Source of the DNA: JAVBLD01 sp031553705
GTDB taxonomy: Bacteria; Bacteroidota; Bacteroidia; Bacteroidales; Marinifilaceae
NCBI GenBank assembly: GCA_031553705.1
Contig: JAVBLD010000052.1
Span: 1-38,823 of the forward strand
Reading direction: 5' to 3'
DNA length: 38,823 bases
Numbering within the stretch: position 1 is the first letter of the stretch; each line of letters opens with the position of its first letter. Positions 7,413-17,284 of the stretch are shown one piece after another. Below the pieces are notes generated by a model, which worked only from the letters and a program-made list of their open reading frames with translations, had not been told where the DNA came from and made no database searches. Position numbers and translations under genes: made by a program.

Positions 7413-10400
7413 ATGGGGTATAAATTATTGTCCACATGGATAATATTGTTGATGTCCGCATTTGCTTTTGCACAGGAAGGCATTACGATATTAGGAAATG
7501 TTACGGAAAAAGAGACGGGGGAGTCGATCATTGGGGCCACCGTCATGATTAAAGGCACAACCAGGGGAACTGTGACGGATGCTGGTGGATATTTTACGTT
7601 AACAAATGTGCCGGTAGATGCGGTTTTGTCTTTCAGCTTTATCGGGAAAAAGGCTTTGGATGTTCCGGTGAATGGGCGAACAACGATCAACGTTACATTG
7701 GAGATCGATTTAAAGATGATGGATGAGGTGGTGGTTATCGGCTATGGAGTACTGCGTAAATCCGATTTAACCGGGGCAGTGGGATCTGTAAAGAGCGCCG
7801 ATTTGCAAAAAGTGGAAACGGCTAATGTCGCCAATGCGCTACAAGGTAAAGTATCCGGTGTTATGGTGGCTTCTTATGGAGCTCCGGGAAGTAGCCCTGA
7901 GGTGAAAATCCGCGGTATTGGGACCACCAACGATAGTAGTCCGCTCTATGTGGTGGACGGTATGTTTACCAATGATATCTCTTTTTTAAACAGTCATGAT
8001 GTCCAGTCAATGGAGGTATTGAAGGATGCTTCGGCCACCGCCATTTACGGTTCGAGGGGGGCCAACGGAGTGATTCTTGTTACTACCAAGCGGGGGGTAA
8101 AGGGGAAAACTACGGTTAACTTTTCCGGAAGCGCAGGTTTGCAGTTTGCCAGCAAACGGTTGGAAATGGTGAATGCAACCCAATATGCGGAGCTGTTGAA
8201 TGAGGCACAGGTCAATTCGGGTGGTGCTATCGTGTATCCCGACCCGTCGGCGTTGGGAAAAGGAACGAACTGGTTTGACGAGATCTTCAGAACGGCTTAT
8301 ATCGGAGATTACCAGGTCGGCGTAAGCGGAGGATCGGATAAGACCGTTTATAATTTAAGCATCGGCCTTTTTCAACAGGATGGAGTGATCAAGGATAACC
8401 GGTATCAGCGGTTGACTATCCGGTTGAATAACGATTATCAGATGGCCGAAAAAGTAAGTCTAGGCCATAATATCACAGCTGCATTTGATCGCCGCGTGGA
8501 TGAAAACCTGGATGTGGTGGGGCAGGCATATCGGTTGAGCCCGGTGATTACTCCTTACGACTCGAACGGGAATTTTTCCGATTCGCAGAACTCTTCTACC
8601 GGAAATCCGCTGGCCACTATTGCCTATTGGAATAACGATCTTTGGAGGGATCGTGTCAATGGCACGGCTTATTTGAATTGGAATATCATCGAAGGATTGA
8701 ACTTTAAGATCAGCTACGGCATCGATTATATATTCCGCCGGGAACGCACGTTTACTCCAGAGTTTGAAGTGTCATCCACTCAAAAGAATGAAACAAACAA
8801 CCTGACCAAAAAATGGGAACGGGAGTTCACCTGGCTATGGGAAAATACGGCGACATATGATCTGGCTTTTGAAGAAAAGCACAGGATTAACCTGTTGGGT
8901 GGGGTAACCCTGCAAAAGCATAAGTTTGAACTATTAAGCGGATATGGTGCCGATTTCTTTTCGGAGGATGAGAATTACTGGTATCTGGACCAGTCTGCCA
9001 AAGATACCCGCACCAACAATAATAACGGTTATACGGAAACAATTGTCTCTTTCCTGTTCCGTAGCAACTATTCTTACCTGAACAAATATCTGTTTACCTT
9101 TTCGTTGCGTGCCGACGGTTCGTCGAAGTTCGGGCCGGACAACCGGTGGGGGGTGTTTCCTTCTCTTGCTGCCGGTTGGAGATTACTAGAAGAGCCCTGG
9201 ATGAAGGATCGTTTTGCCTGGCTGAACAACCTGAAATTGCGTGCCAGCTGGGGACAGATCGGTAATGACAAGATCGGTAATTATAAGTATTATGCCCTGG
9301 CCAATATCGACCCGGCGTATGATGCTGTATTCAACGGCATTTACCAGAGTGGGGGAACCGTGACTTCATTGTATAATAAGTCGGTACATTGGGAACGGTC
9401 GGAGCAATATGACATCGGTCTTGATTTATCGGTGCTGAATGAGCGTCTTTCATTGGAGTTCGACTATTACAACCGGTTAACGAAGGATATGCTGGTTGTC
9501 GTGGATGTCCCCGGAGCGGTAGGATTATCTCCGGTAGAAACCAATATCGGGTCGGTACGGAACCGGGGGGTTGATTTTACTATCACCTGGAAGCAAATGG
9601 TGAATGATTTTGATTATTCGGTCCGTTTTACTGGTACGTCGATCAATAATAAGGTAATCGATCTGGGAGGAAAAAAGATACCGAAGGGAGATATCGGTAG
9701 CGGCAGATCGGTGTCGCTGACCGAGGAAGGTATTTCGATCGGCCATTTTTATGGCTATAAAGCGATCGGACTTTTCCAGTCGACGCAACAGATTGCCGAT
9801 TATGATGCGAGAGCCGCGCAGTTGTCCGGCAACTCGGGCCAGAAATATCAGAATAATGTAGCGCCGGGAGATCTGCTCTATGAGGATATCGACGGAAACG
9901 GCTATATTGATGATAGAGACCGGACCAACCTCGGAAGCCCTATTCCGAAATTCATTATGGGACTCGGGTTTACCGGTGCCTGGAAAAACTTTGATTTTTC
10001 GATTGATTTCCAAGGAAATTTCGGAAATAAGATATACAATGCTAAACAGAATATAAGGTTTTCCGGATCGGATAACTGGGATGATTCGTTCCTCGGACGC
10101 TGGAGGCCGGATCACACCAATACGGATATTCCGCGTATGACCTTTGATGGAAATAACTATTTGGTATCCAGTAGATATGTGGAAAATGGTTCGTATTTTA
10201 AACTACAGGATATAGAAATCGGATATTCTCTTCCTTCGACGACAGTACAAAAGATACGGTTGCAGAAAGTACGGTTCTTCCTGTCCGGAAATAATGTTTT
10301 CTACATTACCAAGTATAACGGATTTACGCCTGAGATTTTCGGAAGTCCTCTGGAAGCCGGTATTGACAAGAACATTTATCCGGTGACATCCAGTTATCGT

Positions 10401-10424
10401 TTTGGAGTGCATATTACACTATAG
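7413..10424 (+). CDS. SusC/RagA-family TonB-dependent outer-membrane transporter (glucan locus)
   Basis: This 1003-residue TonB-dependent barrel imports oligosaccharides together with its SusD lid. It has a signal peptide (MGYKLLSTWIILLMSAFAFAQ), then a carboxypeptidase-regulatory-like domain (about 22-105, ILGNVTEKETGESIIGATV). The TonB box/plug follows (DEVVVIGYGVLRKSDLTGAVGSV; SPLYVVDGMF; LKDASATAIYGSRGANGVILVTTKRG), and the rest is the 22-strand barrel ending at ...YRFGVHITL. It lacks the STN domain seen in the second SusC of this window, so it should not signal to an anti-sigma factor. Its stop is 47 bases before the likely SusD start, and the order SusC-SusD-GH144-GH3 indicates one operon. 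The substrate is inferred from those enzymes. Confidence 0.95.
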   Translation: MGYKLLSTWIILLMSAFAFAQEGITILGNVTEKETGESIIGATVMIKGTTRGTVTDAGGYFTLTNVPVDAVLSFSFIGKKALDVPVNGRTTINVTLEIDLKMMDEVVVIGYGVLRKSDLTGAVGSVKSADLQKVETANVANALQGKVSGVMVASYGAPGSSPEVKIRGIGTTNDSSPLYVVDGMFTNDISFLNSHDVQSMEVLKDASATAIYGSRGANGVILVTTKRGVKGKTTVNFSGSAGLQFASKRLEMVNATQYAELLNEAQVNSGGAIVYPDPSALGKGTNWFDEIFRTAYIGDYQVGVSGGSDKTVYNLSIGLFQQDGVIKDNRYQRLTIRLNNDYQMAEKVSLGHNITAAFDRRVDENLDVVGQAYRLSPVITPYDSNGNFSDSQNSSTGNPLATIAYWNNDLWRDRVNGTAYLNWNIIEGLNFKISYGIDYIFRRERTFTPEFEVSSTQKNETNNLTKKWEREFTWLWENTATYDLAFEEKHRINLLGGVTLQKHKFELLSGYGADFFSEDENYWYLDQSAKDTRTNNNNGYTETIVSFLFRSNYSYLNKYLFTFSLRADGSSKFGPDNRWGVFPSLAAGWRLLEEPWMKDRFAWLNNLKLRASWGQIGNDKIGNYKYYALANIDPAYDAVFNGIYQSGGTVTSLYNKSVHWERSEQYDIGLDLSVLNERLSLEFDYYNRLTKDMLVVVDVPGAVGLSPVETNIGSVRNRGVDFTITWKQMVNDFDYSVRFTGTSINNKVIDLGGKKIPKGDIGSGRSVSLTEEGISIGHFYGYKAIGLFQSTQQIADYDARAAQLSGNSGQKYQNNVAPGDLLYEDIDGNGYIDDRDRTNLGSPIPKFIMGLGFTGAWKNFDFSIDFQGNFGNKIYNAKQNIRFSGSDNWDDSFLGRWRPDHTNTDIPRMTFDGNNYLVSSRYVENGSYFKLQDIEIGYSLPSTTVQKIRLQKVRFFLSGNNVFYITKYNGFTPEIFGSPLEAGIDKNIYPVTSSYRFGVHITL

Positions 10425-10471
10425 GTTTGAATGGAATGAAAAAATCACTTTCAACTTTCAATAATTTACGT

Positions 10472-11947
10472 ATGAAAAGGATTATCTATATAATAGGATT
10501 GGCAGCTTTAGTAGGGTGTTCCGATTTTCTGGGACAGCAGCCTCAGGGAAAGCTGACGCAGGATGTGTTCTTTGGAGAGGAGAAGGGTGTTGCGATGGGG
10601 GTGAATGCAATTTATTCGAATCTCCGGAAATGGGACCAGCTCGGATTTCCATGGTTTATAATTACCGAGCTGCCCGGTGATAACAGTGATCCGGGTAGCG
10701 AGCTTTCTGACGGCGGTACCGCCAGTATGTACCGGGTGAATAATTTTACGTTTGATGCCGGGCTTGGTGAGTTGAATAACTGGTGGACAGGGAATTACAA
10801 CGGGGTTGCCAATTGCAATATGGTGTTGGACAATATGGGGGGATTGGCCGACAGTCCGAACAAAGTTAAATATACGGCGCAGGCGCTGTTTTTCCGCGGC
10901 TTTTTCTATTTTAACCTGGTGCGGGCTTTCGGTGGCGTGCCTTTGATGCTGCATGTGCCTCAGCCGGATGAGTACAATCTGCCCCGGAATACCGAAGAGG
11001 AGGTTTATGCGGCGATTATCAGCGATCTGACTTATGCGGCCAGTAACCTTCCGGTTCGTAGCGAGTGGGGAGCTTCGGAAGCCGGGCGTGTTTCGAAAGG
11101 GACGGCAGAGGGATTGCTGGCAAAGGTCTACTTGTTCCATAATCAGCCCGACAGCGCTTTCAAATATGCCGGACGGGTGGTTGCCCGGGGTGAATATGAC
11201 CTGCATGCCGACTACCGGGATCTGTTTAGCCCGAATTCTCTCTATTCTGTGGAAGTTATGCTGGGCGACCAGTTTCTGTGGCAACCTTCCCGCGATGACG
11301 CTTCGGAATATGTGAAATGGCAAGGGGTCCGACAACAGTTCGGGTGGGGATATATGGCGCCGACGGCAAGTCTGGCTGCCGGTTATGAAACCGGAGATCC
11401 GCGCCGGGAAGCTACGATTTTTTTCGACGGGGATTCGGTGCCGGGATGGCCGAAATTTAGTTTTGCTCCCACATTATCCCCCCGTGCGAACCATAAAACA
11501 ATCTGGCCGGTCAGTTTCTGGAATGCGGGAGATTTTGCCAGGACGAACGCTCATCTCTATTTTTTGCGTTTTGCTGATGTGTTGTTGATTTATGCAGAGG
11601 CAGCAAATGAGATCGGGGAGACGGCCATTGCATTGTCGAACTTGGAACGGGTACGTGTCCGGGCGCGCAATTCGGCTGCGACTCCGGGGGTTTTGCCGCA
11701 GGTTACCGAAACAAACAAGGAGTTGCTGCGTAATATTATCTGGAACGAACGTCGTGTCGAGCTGGCTTTGGAGGGACATCGTTTCTTCGATTTGATCCGC
11801 GCTAATAAGATCGTGCCGGGATACGCTTTGACTGCATTGCAGGCCGATAATCCGGCGACCAGTTTCGATCCGGCCCGCAATAGCCTGTTTCCGATACCGC
11901 AAACACAGATTGATATTTCGAATGGGGTGTTGAAGCAAAACGAATAG
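10472..11947 (+). CDS. SusD/RagB-family surface lipoprotein (glucan locus)
   Basis: This is the surface-exposed, lipid-anchored, all-helical (TPR-like) lid that captures glycan for the SusC barrel upstream. The ATG at 10472 is preferred because it begins a clean type II signal peptide, MKRIIYIIGLAALVGC, with lipobox LVGC. The upstream in-frame ATG at 10427 would add a 15-residue non-hydrophobic lead. Family features: CSDFLGQQPQGKLTQDVFF after the cysteine, KYTAQALFFRGFFYFNLVRAFGGVPL, and near the end NIIWNERRVELALEGHRFFDLIR. The length of 491 residues is normal. The short stretch between SusC and this start carries the TTTCAACTTTCA low-complexity word also seen elsewhere between genes. Confidence 0.95.
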   Translation: MKRIIYIIGLAALVGCSDFLGQQPQGKLTQDVFFGEEKGVAMGVNAIYSNLRKWDQLGFPWFIITELPGDNSDPGSELSDGGTASMYRVNNFTFDAGLGELNNWWTGNYNGVANCNMVLDNMGGLADSPNKVKYTAQALFFRGFFYFNLVRAFGGVPLMLHVPQPDEYNLPRNTEEEVYAAIISDLTYAASNLPVRSEWGASEAGRVSKGTAEGLLAKVYLFHNQPDSAFKYAGRVVARGEYDLHADYRDLFSPNSLYSVEVMLGDQFLWQPSRDDASEYVKWQGVRQQFGWGYMAPTASLAAGYETGDPRREATIFFDGDSVPGWPKFSFAPTLSPRANHKTIWPVSFWNAGDFARTNAHLYFLRFADVLLIYAEAANEIGETAIALSNLERVRVRARNSAATPGVLPQVTETNKELLRNIIWNERRVELALEGHRFFDLIRANKIVPGYALTALQADNPATSFDPARNSLFPIPQTQIDISNGVLKQNE

Positions 11948-12218
11948 AATACAGGAAAAAAGTTAAAATATAATGGATATGGAAAAATAGATAAATTACT
12001 TGCTATCGTTTGTGATATAAGGATAAAATGGTTTGTAGGACCGGGAATTTTTATCACTCGCTTGGGAGTAGATATATCGTGTAGTGAATTTATCCGCCTG
12101 AAAGGCATTTATTGCAATCATAGTGAGTATTTATCTATTTATTGGTGGATTGAATTTTTTGTGGGATAATTTGAGTTTGTTGCTTGTAGAGCCTTTCTCA
12201 ATATGTAGTGAACATTTT

Positions 12219-13496
12219 ATGAAGAATATATTGTTTTTTTCTTTTTTAGTTCTCTTTTTAGCTTGTTCAAAAGCTGGAAATGATGATGAGTTACTGACAA
12301 CCATACAGAAGCAGACATTTCGGTATTTTTGGGATTTCGGACATCCGGTGAGCGGACTGGCGCGGGAGCGCAGTAATACGGAGCATTACGGACATGAGGT
12401 AGTGACAACCGGCGGGTCGGGTTTTGGAGTGATGGCTATTATTGTCGGTATTGAACGGAAATTTATTACTTATGCCCAGGGAGTGGACAGGGTATTGAAG
12501 ATTGTGAGTTTTCTGGCATATCAGGCAGACCGTTATCATGGCGTATGGCCTCATTGGATAAATGGAGAGACGGGAAAGACCATTTCCTTTAGTCAAAAAG
12601 ACAATGGAGCTGATTTGGTGGAGACTGCTTTTATGTTTCAGGGATTGCTTGCGGCACATCAATATTTTTCAGGAGATACGGAAGAGGAGAAACAGGTTCG
12701 CAGCCGGATTGATAAGTTGTGGCGTGAAGCGGAGTGGAGCTGGTTTACCAAAGGGGGAGAACCGGTACTTTACTGGCACTGGTCGCCTGATTATGGTTGG
12801 GAGATGAATCATCGGATCCGGGGATATAATGAATGCCATATTGCCTATATATTGGCCGCTGCTTCGCCTACCTGGCCAATAGATAAGGTCGTCTACGATA
12901 TCGGATGGGCGGGAGCTCCGGCGTTTAAGAACGGAAAGTCATTTTATGGTATCACGTTGCCGCTGGGGCCTGATTCCGGAGGTCCGCTCTTTTGGGCCCA
13001 CTATTCGTACTTAGGGCTTGATCCGCGTGGCTTACAGGATGAATATGCAAACTATTGGGAGCAAAATATGAACTATACGTTAATCAACCGGCAGTATTGT
13101 ATCACAAATCCTTTCAATTATGAAGGTTATGGCGAGAAATGCTGGGGGCTGACGGCAAGTGACGGAGATCGAGGATATTCCGCTCATTCGCCGCGAAATG
13201 ATCGCGGAGTGATTGCTCCTACGGCAGCTCTCTCTTCATTTCCTTATACTCCGGAGTATTCTATGGAAGTGTTGAAATACCTCTATTATGAATTGGGGGA
13301 TAAGATGTGGGGAGAATATGGTTTTAAGGATGCTTTTAATATCGGGGCCGGTTGGTATGCCGATAGTTATCTGGCGATTGATCAGGGACCGATTATTATC
13401 ATGATTGAAAATTATCGTACCGGGTTGCTTTGGAAGCTTTTTATGAGCCATCCGGATGTAAAGCAGGGACTAAGTAGATTAGGAATAAAGAACTGA
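12219..13496 (+). CDS. GH144 family lipoprotein, probable endo-beta-1,2-glucanase
   Basis: This 425-residue lipoprotein (MKNILFFSFLVLFLAC, lipobox LFLAC) carries the (alpha/alpha)6 'glucoamylase-like' domain of GH144. It starts QTFRYFWDFGHPVSGLARERSN and contains DNGADLVETAF. Asp128, Asp132 and Glu135 have the spacing of the acidic cluster I recall from the Chitinophaga enzymes (D135/D139/E142), and Glu205 in GYNECHI fits the reported E211. GH144 cleaves linear beta-1,2-glucan to sophorooligosaccharides. The ATG at 12219 is chosen over an upstream in-frame ATG (12123) because it starts the lipoprotein signal. It follows SusD after 271 bases without an obvious promoter and precedes the GH3 gene. 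Family assignment is firm; the exact substrate is inferred. Confidence 0.87.
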   Translation: MKNILFFSFLVLFLACSKAGNDDELLTTIQKQTFRYFWDFGHPVSGLARERSNTEHYGHEVVTTGGSGFGVMAIIVGIERKFITYAQGVDRVLKIVSFLAYQADRYHGVWPHWINGETGKTISFSQKDNGADLVETAFMFQGLLAAHQYFSGDTEEEKQVRSRIDKLWREAEWSWFTKGGEPVLYWHWSPDYGWEMNHRIRGYNECHIAYILAAASPTWPIDKVVYDIGWAGAPAFKNGKSFYGITLPLGPDSGGPLFWAHYSYLGLDPRGLQDEYANYWEQNMNYTLINRQYCITNPFNYEGYGEKCWGLTASDGDRGYSAHSPRNDRGVIAPTAALSSFPYTPEYSMEVLKYLYYELGDKMWGEYGFKDAFNIGAGWYADSYLAIDQGPIIIMIENYRTGLLWKLFMSHPDVKQGLSRLGIKN

Positions 13497-13527
13497 AGGT
13501 TTAATTTTCGATTTTCAAAATTTGTAT

Positions 13528-15798
13528 ATGAAGCTGGTACAATTGGGAATAGTATTGATTTGTCTGTTGATCTTGGCGGGATGCCGGCAGAAGGTGACAA
13601 CAGCAGGCTGGAAAAGTTATAGCGGGGATGCGACGATAGAACGGAAGGTGGATTCGCTTTTGACGTTAATGACTTTGGAGGAGAAGATCGGACAGATGAC
13701 GCAATTTTCTGCCGATTGGGATCTGACCGGTCCGGTGATCAAGAACGATCTGGAGCCTTATCTGAAAAAAGGTTTGGTGGGAAGTATATTTAATGCAGTG
13801 ACGGTCGGCGGGGTACGGAGATTGCAGGAGATAGCGCTGGCCGAATCGCGTTTGAAGATACCGGTGCTTTTCGGATATGATGTGATACACGGTTTTCGTA
13901 CGATCTTTCCGATTCCGTTGGCCGAGTCCTGTTCATGGGATCTGGATTTAATGGAAACAACGGCGGCTGTTGCGGCGGAAGAGGCAGCTGCTGAAGGAAT
14001 TAACTGGACATTTGCCCCGATGGTGGATGTGACCCGTGACCCGCGTTGGGGCCGAGTGATGGAGGGGGCTGGCGAGGATCCGTTTTTGGGGAGTCTGATC
14101 GCTGTTGCCCGTGTCCGGGGATTCCAGGGAGAGTCTTGGCAGGATCTCAAAAGCATCAGTAAAGTATTGGCCTGTGCGAAACATTTTGTTGCTTATGGGG
14201 CTGCGGAAGGCGGCCGCGATTACAATACGGCGGATGTTTCGCTCCGGACACTTTATGAGACCTATTTCCCTCCGTTTAAAGCGGCCAGGGATGCTGGAGT
14301 TGCTACCTTTATGACCTCATTCAACGAAGTCAATGGCATACCTGCTACCGCCAATTCGTTTTTGTATACCGATGTCTTGCGGAAGCAGTGGGATTTCAGG
14401 GGTTTTGTCGTAAGCGATTATACCGCTATTAACGAACTTGTTTTCCATGGTTTTGCCAAGGATGAAGAGGAGGCTGCCGAAAAATCCGTCAACGCCGGGG
14501 TTGAAATGGATATGAACGGAGGCCTGTTCCTGAGGTTTATGATGGATCTGGTGAAAGAAGACAAGGTGAAAGAAGCGACGATTGATCTGGCTGTGCGCCG
14601 GATACTGGAGATGAAATTTTTATTGGGATTGTTTGATGATCCTTACCGTTACCTGAACGACGAGCGCGAAAAGAATACTATTTTGAAGCCGGAATTTTTG
14701 GAGATAGCCCGGGATGCCGGAAGGCGTTCTGTCGTTTTATTGAAAAACAACAACCGCTTCTTCCCGATAAAGAGGGATAAAGCAAAGACTGTAGCGTTGA
14801 TCGGTCCGATGGTAAAAGATCAGGTCAACCAGAATGGAGAGTGGGCGGGGCGCGGCTACCGGGATCAAAGTGTTTCATTGTATACCGGATTGACGGAAAC
14901 CTATAAAGATAGTCCGGTAAAGTTTGTATACGCGGAGGGTTGCCCGTTGACGGCTGACGACCGTTCCGGTTTTGCCGAAGCAATCCGGGTGGCTCGTCGG
15001 GCGGACATTATCGTGGTGGCGGTTGGAGAGGATTTCAACTGGTCCGGGGAAGCGGCTTCGCGTACCGATATCAAGTTGCCGGTTGTCCAACAGGCTTTGT
15101 TAAAGGAGTTGACAAAACTGGATAAGCCGATCGGATTGATTGTATTTAATGGCCGTCCGCTTGATTTATCATGGGAGGATAAAAATGTGGACGCCATTAT
15201 GGAGGCATGGTTTCTTGGTACGATGGCCGGTCATTCGCTGGCAGACGTGATCTCCGGCGATTATAATCCTTCCGGCAGTTTGACGATCTCTTTCCCGCGG
15301 AATGTCGGACAGGTGCCGATTTATTACAATCATAAGAATACGGGACGTCCGATCGATCCCCTGCAACCTAAAATAGATTATCGCTCGTTTTATATAGATG
15401 AGGAGAATACACCGCTCTATCCGTTTGGTTATGGTTTGAGTTACACCACCTTTATTATTCATAATCTTCAGTTGAGCAGGGATAAGCTGGAAGAGGGGGA
15501 CAGGATTACGGCTACAGCCGATGTGACCAATACCGGAAAAGCGGATGGAGAGATAGTCATACAATTGTATATACGTGATTTACATGCCAGTGTGACCCGT
15601 CCGGTGAAGGAGCTAAAGGGATTTAAGAAACTGGCGTTGAAGAAAGGGGAGACCCGGAAGGTTGATTTTACCATTACACCTGAGACGGTCGCTTTTTATG
15701 ATGCCGAGATGCATTTCAAACCGGAGCCCGGAGAGTTTAAGTTATGGATTTCCGCCCATTCCGCCGATGAAAAAAATGAAGCAAGTTTTTCATACTAA
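13528..15798 (+). CDS. GH3 beta-glucosidase lipoprotein, probably acting on beta-1,2-glucooligosaccharides
   Basis: This 756-residue exo-glycosidase has a type II signal peptide (MKLVQLGIVLICLLILAGC). The GH3 N-terminal barrel (about 40-390) shows KHFVAYGAAEGGRDYN and the nucleophile motif FRGFVVSDY (Asp297). The C-terminal alpha/beta sandwich has VGEDFNWSGEAASRTDI, whose SGEA Glu is the likely acid/base. A fibronectin-III-like domain (about 650-756) ends the protein. GH3 enzymes of this architecture remove terminal glucose. Next to a GH144, the parallel is the Parabacteroides distasonis GH3 described as active on sophorose and longer beta-1,2-glucooligosaccharides. Start ATG 13528 lies 31 bases after the GH144 stop, so the two are co-transcribed. 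Confidence 0.92.
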   Translation: MKLVQLGIVLICLLILAGCRQKVTTAGWKSYSGDATIERKVDSLLTLMTLEEKIGQMTQFSADWDLTGPVIKNDLEPYLKKGLVGSIFNAVTVGGVRRLQEIALAESRLKIPVLFGYDVIHGFRTIFPIPLAESCSWDLDLMETTAAVAAEEAAAEGINWTFAPMVDVTRDPRWGRVMEGAGEDPFLGSLIAVARVRGFQGESWQDLKSISKVLACAKHFVAYGAAEGGRDYNTADVSLRTLYETYFPPFKAARDAGVATFMTSFNEVNGIPATANSFLYTDVLRKQWDFRGFVVSDYTAINELVFHGFAKDEEEAAEKSVNAGVEMDMNGGLFLRFMMDLVKEDKVKEATIDLAVRRILEMKFLLGLFDDPYRYLNDEREKNTILKPEFLEIARDAGRRSVVLLKNNNRFFPIKRDKAKTVALIGPMVKDQVNQNGEWAGRGYRDQSVSLYTGLTETYKDSPVKFVYAEGCPLTADDRSGFAEAIRVARRADIIVVAVGEDFNWSGEAASRTDIKLPVVQQALLKELTKLDKPIGLIVFNGRPLDLSWEDKNVDAIMEAWFLGTMAGHSLADVISGDYNPSGSLTISFPRNVGQVPIYYNHKNTGRPIDPLQPKIDYRSFYIDEENTPLYPFGYGLSYTTFIIHNLQLSRDKLEEGDRITATADVTNTGKADGEIVIQLYIRDLHASVTRPVKELKGFKKLALKKGETRKVDFTITPETVAFYDAEMHFKPEPGEFKLWISAHSADEKNEASFSY

Positions 15799-15800
15799 AG

Positions 15801-15842
15801 AGGTGGCGGAATTCTAATTAATAATGAGAATTTTTGCCACCT
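15801..15842. terminator. Convergent bidirectional terminator between GH3 and tsaB
   Basis: AGGTGGC (15801-15807) pairs with GCCACCT (15836-15842), and inside it ATTCT pairs with AGAAT. It starts two bases after the GH3 stop and lies between converging genes. A T-run (15831-15835) sits inside the hairpin rather than after it, so efficiency is uncertain. Its right flank resembles the sequence at 20285-20316 in inverse orientation. Confidence 0.5.
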
Positions 15843-15871
15843 GCTGCCTCCTGTTACTCGCCATTTGCTCC

Positions 15872-16549
15872 TTACGTCTTTTTTGGTGTTGTAGCAATAA
15901 AATCTTTTAGATAAAGCGGTTCGAAATAGGCGACATCCTCGAACCGGCCGGCCAAGTATTTTTGTTCCGCAAGCGGGATCAGGTGCTTCGCGGAGGTCTC
16001 GATCTGTTCGATATAACAGGCATTAGGGCCAGTGATAAGGTGCTTGACTTTATCGCTGCCGTTGCCGAAAAAATAGATCTTGTGAGTAGCTAAAATATCA
16101 GTAAAAGAGTTCCGATCAATGATTTCCGCTTTTGTGTCGATCACGGTATTGTTATCTCGATCGAAAAGAGCAGTATATACTTCCATCCGCCGGGCATCGA
16201 GCATTGGGCAGTAGTAAGCATCTTCGGTATATTTCTCCGATACGGATAAGGCTAAGGCCTGGAGGGTCGGCACTGCAATCAATGGCTTGCCGGTGGCAAA
16301 GCAGATGCCTTTAGCAAATGACACGCCGATACGGAGTCCGGTATAAGAGCCCGGTCCCATGCTGATGACTACAGCATCCAACTGGCTTGGAAGAATATCG
16401 TTTTCCTTCAGCAACTCATCCGTATAGGTAGCTAACAGAACAGAGTGTTTGCCGTCGTTGTTCTCTTTTAATCCTGTCAATTTCCCGTTTTTTGATAAAG
16501 CTACGGAGCAAACGGAGGTGGTGGTGTCGATGGTTAGTAACAGGGCCAT
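15872..16549 (-). CDS. tsaB: tRNA N6-threonylcarbamoyladenosine biosynthesis protein TsaB
   Basis: TsaB is the non-catalytic partner of TsaD that, with TsaE, transfers threonylcarbamoyl to A37 of ANN-decoding tRNAs. The 225 residues begin with the ASKHA-type fold MALLLTIDTTTSVCSVAL and contain the diagnostic VVISMGPGSYTGLRIGVSFAKGICFATGKPLIAVPTL. Length is typical. It is last in a minus-strand run after ddh and tsaC, 93 bases behind tsaC. That spacer contains repeated AATTAATAATGAAT words, a filler type seen elsewhere in the window. Next to tsaC, which makes the intermediate, the function is secure. Confidence 0.95.
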   Translation of the reverse strand: MALLLTIDTTTSVCSVALSKNGKLTGLKENNDGKHSVLLATYTDELLKENDILPSQLDAVVISMGPGSYTGLRIGVSFAKGICFATGKPLIAVPTLQALALSVSEKYTEDAYYCPMLDARRMEVYTALFDRDNNTVIDTKAEIIDRNSFTDILATHKIYFFGNGSDKVKHLITGPNACYIEQIETSAKHLIPLAEQKYLAGRFEDVAYFEPLYLKDFIATTPKKT

Positions 16550-16642
16550 TTCTCTAATTAATAATGAATAATTAATAATGAATGATTAGAATGTCGTTCA
16601 GGAAAATATCAGATCACTTTTTACTTCCCATTTTTAACTGTT

Positions 16643-17230
16643 CTATTCGCGGATGATCTGAATTTCACCGCTCATTCCTACTTTGATGATGCTGGAGGGG
16701 CGGTTGCTGCTGATTTCGTCGCGGCGGAAATCTACGATGTAATCCACGGCATCTTTGATGTCATTGCCGATCTCCGAAAAAGAGCGGGGGGCAGGTTTCC
16801 CGCTGATATTGGCGGAGGTGGATACGATCGGTTTCCGGAACTGACCGATCAGAGCTTTTGAAAATGTTTCGTGGGTGATACGGATACCAACCGTACAATC
16901 TTCTCCGATTAAGTTAGGCGCCAGGTGTTTCGCTCCCGGATAGATGATGGTCGGTTGTCTGTCGCTGACCTCGATAATTTCAAGCGCAATGTCCGGTACA
17001 TCGGCGTAGGAAGCCAATTTACCGGCATCATCCAGCAGTATGAGCATCGCTTTGTGATCGTTTCGTTGTTTGATGTCATAAATCCGCTTTATTGCTCCCT
17101 CGTTGTTTGCATCGCATCCAATACCCCAAATCGTATCGGTGGGATAGAGGATCACTCCTCCTTTTTTCAATATCTCTGCGGTTCTCCGGACCTCTTCTTT
17201 TAAATGCTGAATCTCTTTTTCGTTTTTCAT
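16643..17230 (-). CDS. tsaC: L-threonylcarbamoyladenylate synthase (TsaC/Sua5/YrdC family)
   Basis: This 195-residue cytoplasmic enzyme makes threonylcarbamoyl-AMP from threonine, bicarbonate and ATP, the first step of tRNA t6A formation. YrdC-domain features are GGVILYPTDTIWGIGCDANNE, RIYDIKQRNDHKAMLILL, and TVGIRITHETFSKALIGQFRKPIVSTSANISGKPAP. It is the short form, ending just after the YrdC domain without the Sua5 C-terminal domain. It lies 54 bases downstream of ddh and 93 bases upstream of tsaB on the same strand, so product and user of the intermediate are clustered. Confidence 0.95.
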   Translation of the reverse strand: MKNEKEIQHLKEEVRRTAEILKKGGVILYPTDTIWGIGCDANNEGAIKRIYDIKQRNDHKAMLILLDDAGKLASYADVPDIALEIIEVSDRQPTIIYPGAKHLAPNLIGEDCTVGIRITHETFSKALIGQFRKPIVSTSANISGKPAPRSFSEIGNDIKDAVDYIVDFRRDEISSNRPSSIIKVGMSGEIQIIRE

Positions 17231-17284
17231 TATTCTTTCTCTGTTTTTCTTATCCTGCCCCTACACCCTATTTTCTGCCCTTCT

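Noticed and set aside
9525..10115. Minus-strand open frame of 196 codons
   Set aside because: It is antisense to the SusC barrel; its composition is Arg/Ile-rich and without recognisable motifs.
10508..11335. Minus-strand open frame of 275 codons
   Set aside because: It lies wholly inside the SusD gene on the opposite strand and shows no domain; a typical shadow frame in GC-richer codon usage.
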